From positions 4,467-51,589 of the forward strand of contig JAAUZD010000012.1 of assembly GCA_014804785.1 (NCBI GenBank): DNA of 47,123 nucleotides, in the 5' to 3' direction. Positions 43,401 to 47,123 of the stretch are shown here, one piece after another (position 1 is the stretch's first letter; each line of letters opens with the position of its first letter). Source of the DNA: Lachnospiraceae bacterium (lineage in GTDB: Bacteria; Bacillota; Clostridia; Lachnospirales; Lachnospiraceae). The translations under genes were made by a program, and so were the position numbers. The notes beneath the pieces are model-generated. The model worked only from the letters and a program-made list of their open reading frames with translations. It did not search any database and was not told where the DNA came from.

Positions 43401-44688
43401 ATCCCAAGCGGATGGATCACAAGATCTGAATGAGGAATATCGGTTCAGAGTCACATTCACCAACATAGCGGGTATGGGACTTGAAGGTGAGACAGCAATT
43501 ACTAAAGAGTTTAAGCTCCGGGCAGGTGGCGTGGAAACAATCAATGGTATTCCGCTCAATACAGAGTTCGTGATAGAGGAACTAAAACCGGCAGATAAGT
43601 CTTTCCTTGAAGAGGTGACTAAAGAAAACGACGGCGGCGATTTTGACTTTGATGCCGAGACAGGACAGGTTAAAGGAAAGATCAACAAAGAATGTCCCGC
43701 TTACACCTTCAACTTCTCTAACATGTTGAAATCCACTATAAGTATTGAGGTGGAAAAGATATGGATGAATGCAGATGGCAGTGCAATGACAGAAGATCCG
43801 GATAATTTGGCGGACAGCGATCTTCCTGAAAATATCTCAATCCGTCCCCAGAGAAGAATTATAGGCAGTAACGCTGCATGGGAATCGGTTGAAAAGTATA
43901 AAGATGTTGTACAACTGGGTACCGTGGGATACGAAAGGATATGGAAGTATAAATTCTCAAATCTGGAGAAATACGTTGACAATACGGATGAGTCAAAAGG
44001 AATGTATGAGTATCGTGTTGTTGAAGTTGATGTCACGGAGGGCACGGAAAAGGTTATAGAAAGCGGCGGATTCTGGGATAACTTCCAGGTAAGCTATAAG
44101 GATAAGAGCATCAGTGGCAAAGAGGAAGATGACCCTTATAATGAAGAACTTTATACCACTGAAATAACAAATGTACATACGGTGTCCCTAAAAGTTAAAA
44201 AAGTGGATGCCAGCGGCAACCCTTTGGGAGGAGTTTCTTTCCAGCTGCAGAAGAAAGACAGTGCTGGTAACTGGGTACCTGTAGAAATATCTGTAAATGG
44301 CAGTACAGGAACTACGATTACAACACCGACTGAGGAAGAAAACCCGGTAGGAGGAGCAGGTGTTATCATCTTCTCAAACCTTCCCAGCGGTGAGTATCAG
44401 TTAGTCGAAACAGCAACGGCGCCGGGGCATACGCTTCTGGCAGCCCCTATTCCGGTTACCATCAATGCAGCCGGAGACTTCAAATACACAATCAACGGAG
44501 AAGAACAGACACCGGTAAATAATACGATTGAACTCACCATCAAGAATGGTCAGAATCTGGTGATGCCGGCAACCGGCGGAGCAGGACCAATCCCGTTTAC
44601 TGTAGGCGGCTTAAGCATTTGCATGATTGCCAGCCTTATGTATATAGACAGTATGCGTAAGCGCAGAAAGGAGGGTAAAGCCTCCTGA
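37420..44688 (+). CDS. giant sortase-anchored pilus tip adhesin
   Basis: About 2,422 residues (start at 37420 uncertain; 37384, 37414 and 37441 are alternatives). A signal peptide ([20 protein letters not shown]) is followed by three tandem repeats of about 100 residues (res 60-150, 165-255, 270-365; YTVYFD...VYAYN...YEYSFDRPY). Next come a Ser/Pro/Thr stalk (res 373-487), an acidic region, further carbohydrate-module-like units ([20 protein letters not shown]), and a fibro-slime/PA14-type domain with [23 protein letters not shown] near res 1490. An inserted jelly-roll-like stretch (res 1614-1807) and three Cna-B/SpaA-like domains lead to the sorting signal MPATGG, a membrane helix and a basic tail. 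It is the first gene of the pilus operon and likely binds glycans or host surfaces. Confidence 0.88.
   Translation: [2422 protein letters not shown]
38536..38880 (+). repeat. Ser/Pro/Thr-rich coding repeat in the tip adhesin
   Basis: Imperfect tandem repeats of about 36-60 bases coding [14 protein letters not shown]-like units, turning into PTxEPTE units towards the end. It forms an extended, possibly glycosylated stalk and is prone to length change by slippage. Confidence 0.85.
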
Positions 44689-44758
44689 GGGAGAGAGAAA
44701 AAGTAAATATAAAAAAGTCAACACAGTAAAAAAATTAAAAAGAAAGGAATGAGACAAA

Positions 44759-46846
44759 ATGAAGAAATTGAAGAAACTTTTGGCTGGAGTCTTAACTCTG
44801 GCAATGGCAATGTCCATGATGACAATGACGGTATCTGCCGCAAACGATTACACAGGTCAAGAGAAGTCATTATCGACCATCGACACAAGTAAGTCAGGAT
44901 CTTTGACGATTTACAAATACGAAGTCGATGAAATTGACGAAAATGGTACTCCTGGTACTGGTGCAGCAAGTGATAAGCCTACCGATAAGGAATTATTGGA
45001 TGGGGTAGAATTTACCATTTATCGCGTAATGACTACGCAGCAAATGCTGGATTACTATTCTGGTGCAGAGGGGCAGGCTTCTCTTCCCAAGGTAGATGAT
45101 TATGTGAATGCACCGGTGGCACCTTCTAAGGCGTGGACGGTTAAGAATGCCAGCACGACTCCAGAGGTGGCAAAGAAAGTCACAGGTGCAGATGGTACTA
45201 AGGGAGCTGCTGTATTTTCTGATTTAGAGCTTGGTATTTACCTGGTAATTGAAACTGGCGTACCGGATGCAGTAACAACATCAGTAAAACCTTTCCTGGT
45301 ATCAATTCCTATGACCACTGTAGAAGGTGATAACTGGCTGTATGATGTAGAAGTATTCCCTAAGAATGAGACTGCTTATGGTGGTCTTGAATTGGAAAAG
45401 TTAGCTATCACCGGAGGTGATAAAGACGACGCTGAACCGTTGGCAGGCGTTACTTTCAAGTTGTTTAAGAAAGATGCTAATGCCGAAGGAGGCTGGAAAG
45501 AGATTACTGCAGCACCGGCAAATGGTGAAGATAATGCGGGAACTGATTATACATTAGTAACTGGTACAAATGGAAAGATCAGCATTGAAGGTCTTACTTC
45601 AGGTGATTACTATTTTGTAGAGTATTCACTGGGCGAAACTGGTGAAAAGAATGGCTATATTTTAGACCAGAAAACTCATTATGAATTCACAGTAAACGGT
45701 AGTACCATTACATTCCCTAACGGTGCTGACTACGTTGCTACAGATTCTTCTGACAGCTCAATCCAATGGATTAAAGCGTACAATGACAAACCGGACGTTG
45801 ATAAGGAAGTAAAGGACAGAGAATCAGAAGAATGGGTAAATGAAACCGATTACAATTACGGAGATACAATTCCTTACCAGGTAACGATTAAAGTTCCTGC
45901 TAACATAGCTGATCTTAAAGAATTTAAGTTAACTGATACACCGGTAGGTCTTCAGGATGATATAAACTCTATTAAAATTAAGTGTGATACTACTGACCTG
46001 GTTATAAATAATGACTATACTGTAGCTGCAAGCGGTGCAGGATTTGTAATCACTTTTGATACTAACCAAAATAGAGTTAAGGCGACAGCTGGTAAAGAAA
46101 TCGTAATTACTTACAATGCAACACTGACAGCAGATGCAGCAGTAACAACACCTGAGAATCCTAACACTGTTAAGCTTGAGTACTCCAATGAGATTTTACC
46201 TGACAGTGATCCAAAGACTCCTGGCAAGAAAGAGATTCATGATGGCGCAGTTGTATATAGCTTTGCAATTAAAATTGACAAAGTAAATGATGAAGGCGAC
46301 AAACTTGAAGGTGTACAATTTGATTTATATCGCGAAGCAAGCGAAAGCGAGACAGGTGCAGCGTTAGGTAGTGCATTTGCAGGCGCTGGTTTGGACAGTA
46401 ACAAGTATTATGTGAAAGTTAATGGAAATACCCCATTGGAGACAGATGCAAATGGTAATATAACTCAAACAGGACTTGCCGACGGAATTTATTGGTTGGT
46501 TGAGACAAAGACTGTTGATGGATATAACCTGTTAAAAGCTCCTGTAAGAATCGAATTGGATTATGAGTACGAAACACGTTGGACAGAAGAGACAGAGTAT
46601 GATTCAGAAGGTAAACTGATTAAGCAGGTGTGGAGTTCAGTTACAATCACAAAGGATGGCAGCGAGGTAACTGATGCACAGGATCTTAGGGCAGGTACCT
46701 TGTTAGAGACAGTTGTCAACAAACATGGTTTTGAACTTCCTACCACTGGTGGTATGGGTACATTCCTCTTCACCTTCGTAGGTGTTGCAATGATGGCAGC
46801 TGCAGTAATCCTTTTCTTTACATCAAAGAAAAAAGAAGCAAAGTAA
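44759..46846 (+). CDS. major pilin (SpaH/EbpB-family backbone subunit)
   Basis: 695 residues. Signal peptide KKLLAGVLTLAMAMSMMTMTVSA, then an N-terminal domain with the pilin motif VEVFPKN, whose lysine (near res 201) links subunits. Cna-B/SpaA domains follow, with E-box-like GIYLVIETGVPDAV (near res 160) and GIYWLVETKTVDGYNLL (near res 577). The sorting signal is LPTTGG (near res 660), with a membrane helix and KKKEAK. Intramolecular Lys-Asn isopeptide bonds are expected. It lies 70 bases after the tip gene, with AAAGGAATG about 9 bases ahead. The sortase next to it polymerises the fibre. Confidence 0.95.
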   Translation: MKKLKKLLAGVLTLAMAMSMMTMTVSAANDYTGQEKSLSTIDTSKSGSLTIYKYEVDEIDENGTPGTGAASDKPTDKELLDGVEFTIYRVMTTQQMLDYYSGAEGQASLPKVDDYVNAPVAPSKAWTVKNASTTPEVAKKVTGADGTKGAAVFSDLELGIYLVIETGVPDAVTTSVKPFLVSIPMTTVEGDNWLYDVEVFPKNETAYGGLELEKLAITGGDKDDAEPLAGVTFKLFKKDANAEGGWKEITAAPANGEDNAGTDYTLVTGTNGKISIEGLTSGDYYFVEYSLGETGEKNGYILDQKTHYEFTVNGSTITFPNGADYVATDSSDSSIQWIKAYNDKPDVDKEVKDRESEEWVNETDYNYGDTIPYQVTIKVPANIADLKEFKLTDTPVGLQDDINSIKIKCDTTDLVINNDYTVAASGAGFVITFDTNQNRVKATAGKEIVITYNATLTADAAVTTPENPNTVKLEYSNEILPDSDPKTPGKKEIHDGAVVYSFAIKIDKVNDEGDKLEGVQFDLYREASESETGAALGSAFAGAGLDSNKYYVKVNGNTPLETDANGNITQTGLADGIYWLVETKTVDGYNLLKAPVRIELDYEYETRWTEETEYDSEGKLIKQVWSSVTITKDGSEVTDAQDLRAGTLLETVVNKHGFELPTTGGMGTFLFTFVGVAMMAAAVILFFTSKKKEAK

Positions 46847-46868
46847 TTAAAGCAAGTAAGGAGCAATC

Positions 46869-47123
46869 GTGGATAAAAAGAGAGCATGGTTTATAGCAAT
46901 CCTGTTTTTGTCGGGATTATGCATAACTTTATATCCGTTTGTCAGCAACTTGGTTGCACAGTCAAATGCCAGCCGGGCGATCGCTGATTATGGTGAGCAG
47001 ATCGCCCAGATGGATCAGGAAGATATTGATGCTGCTAAGGAGGCTGCTGCTAAGTATAATGAACAGCTCAGCAATGCAGTCACCTTAAGCAGCCAGGCTG
47101 ATGAAAGCATCAGCTATCTGGAT
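46869..47123 (+). CDS. class C (pilus) sortase, N-terminal part
   Basis: 85 codons to the window edge, starting GTG with AAGGAG 6 bases ahead. The N-terminal membrane helix (RAWFIAILFLSGLCITLYPFVSNL) and the helical region after it (AKEAAAKYNEQLSNAV) are typical of class C sortases, which join pilin subunits through LPxTG and the pilin lysine. The catalytic His/Cys/Arg part lies outside the window. Gene order tip-backbone-sortase supports the call. Confidence 0.88.
   Translation, partial: MDKKRAWFIAILFLSGLCITLYPFVSNLVAQSNASRAIADYGEQIAQMDQEDIDAAKEAAAKYNEQLSNAVTLSSQADESISYLD

Overview
The window looks like chromosomal DNA from an anaerobic, low-to-moderate GC Firmicute of the family Lachnospiraceae (Clostridia). 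This rests on the gene content: a Bce-type two-component/ABC module, GdpP-rplI-dnaB and rpsF-ssb-rpsR blocks, pyruvate formate-lyase with its activase, a small 2[4Fe-4S] ferredoxin, a DUF1858 redox-disulfide protein, a MecA adaptor, Rpn-family transposase-like genes and a large sortase-dependent pilus locus. The genus cannot be fixed from the sequence alone.

Layout. 1-390: end of an unidentified gene, a small hypothetical protein and a terminator. 412-6088 (minus strand): a GH13 alpha-glucosidase fused in frame to a maltose O-acetyltransferase that is cut by one stop codon, an AraC regulator, a FAD-dependent phytoene-desaturase-like oxidoreductase and its TetR regulator with two operator-like palindromes. 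6135-6476: two inverted 138-bp palindromic elements whose arms differ but compensate. 6589-11217: a complete BceRSAB-like peptide-antibiotic sensing and resistance module with a BceR-type box. 11238-16021: a YdcF-like protein, a sirtuin, DUF951, rpsF-ssb-rpsR and a membrane-anchored protein. 16090-19045: an ABC exporter with two permease subunits. 19195-23141: gdpP-rplI-dnaB. 23175-25099: a MerR-like regulator, ferredoxin and pflA. 25179-26118: a DUF2975/YozG-type pair. 26148-28295: a GH18/SH3 envelope protein and a small hypothetical protein. 28830-31549: mecA and an NhaC-type antiporter. 31577-34680: a DUF1858 protein and, divergently, the pfl cluster. 34864-36914: one intact and several decayed Rpn/PD-(D/E)XK transposase-like genes. 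37272-47123: a promoter followed by the pilus operon (giant tip adhesin, backbone pilin, class C sortase running off the window).

The most striking system is the pfl cluster at 32058-34604. The pyruvate formate-lyase polypeptide stops exactly where its C-terminal glycyl-radical domain should begin. That domain is a separate 80-residue protein two genes downstream. Between them lies a 67-residue protein whose N-terminal half resembles the start of the radical domain, but whose radical loop is replaced by a short Cys-x2-Cys-x6-Cys tail. This implies a pyruvate formate-lyase assembled from two chains, with a possible decoy, chaperone or metal/redox partner. The activase (pflA) lies about 7 kb away, near a ferredoxin.

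Other unusual items are the 138-bp elements, the nonsense-interrupted glucosidase-acetyltransferase fusion, a nested RNA-like structure after the antiporter, and a lectin-like module inserted into the pilus tip protein.
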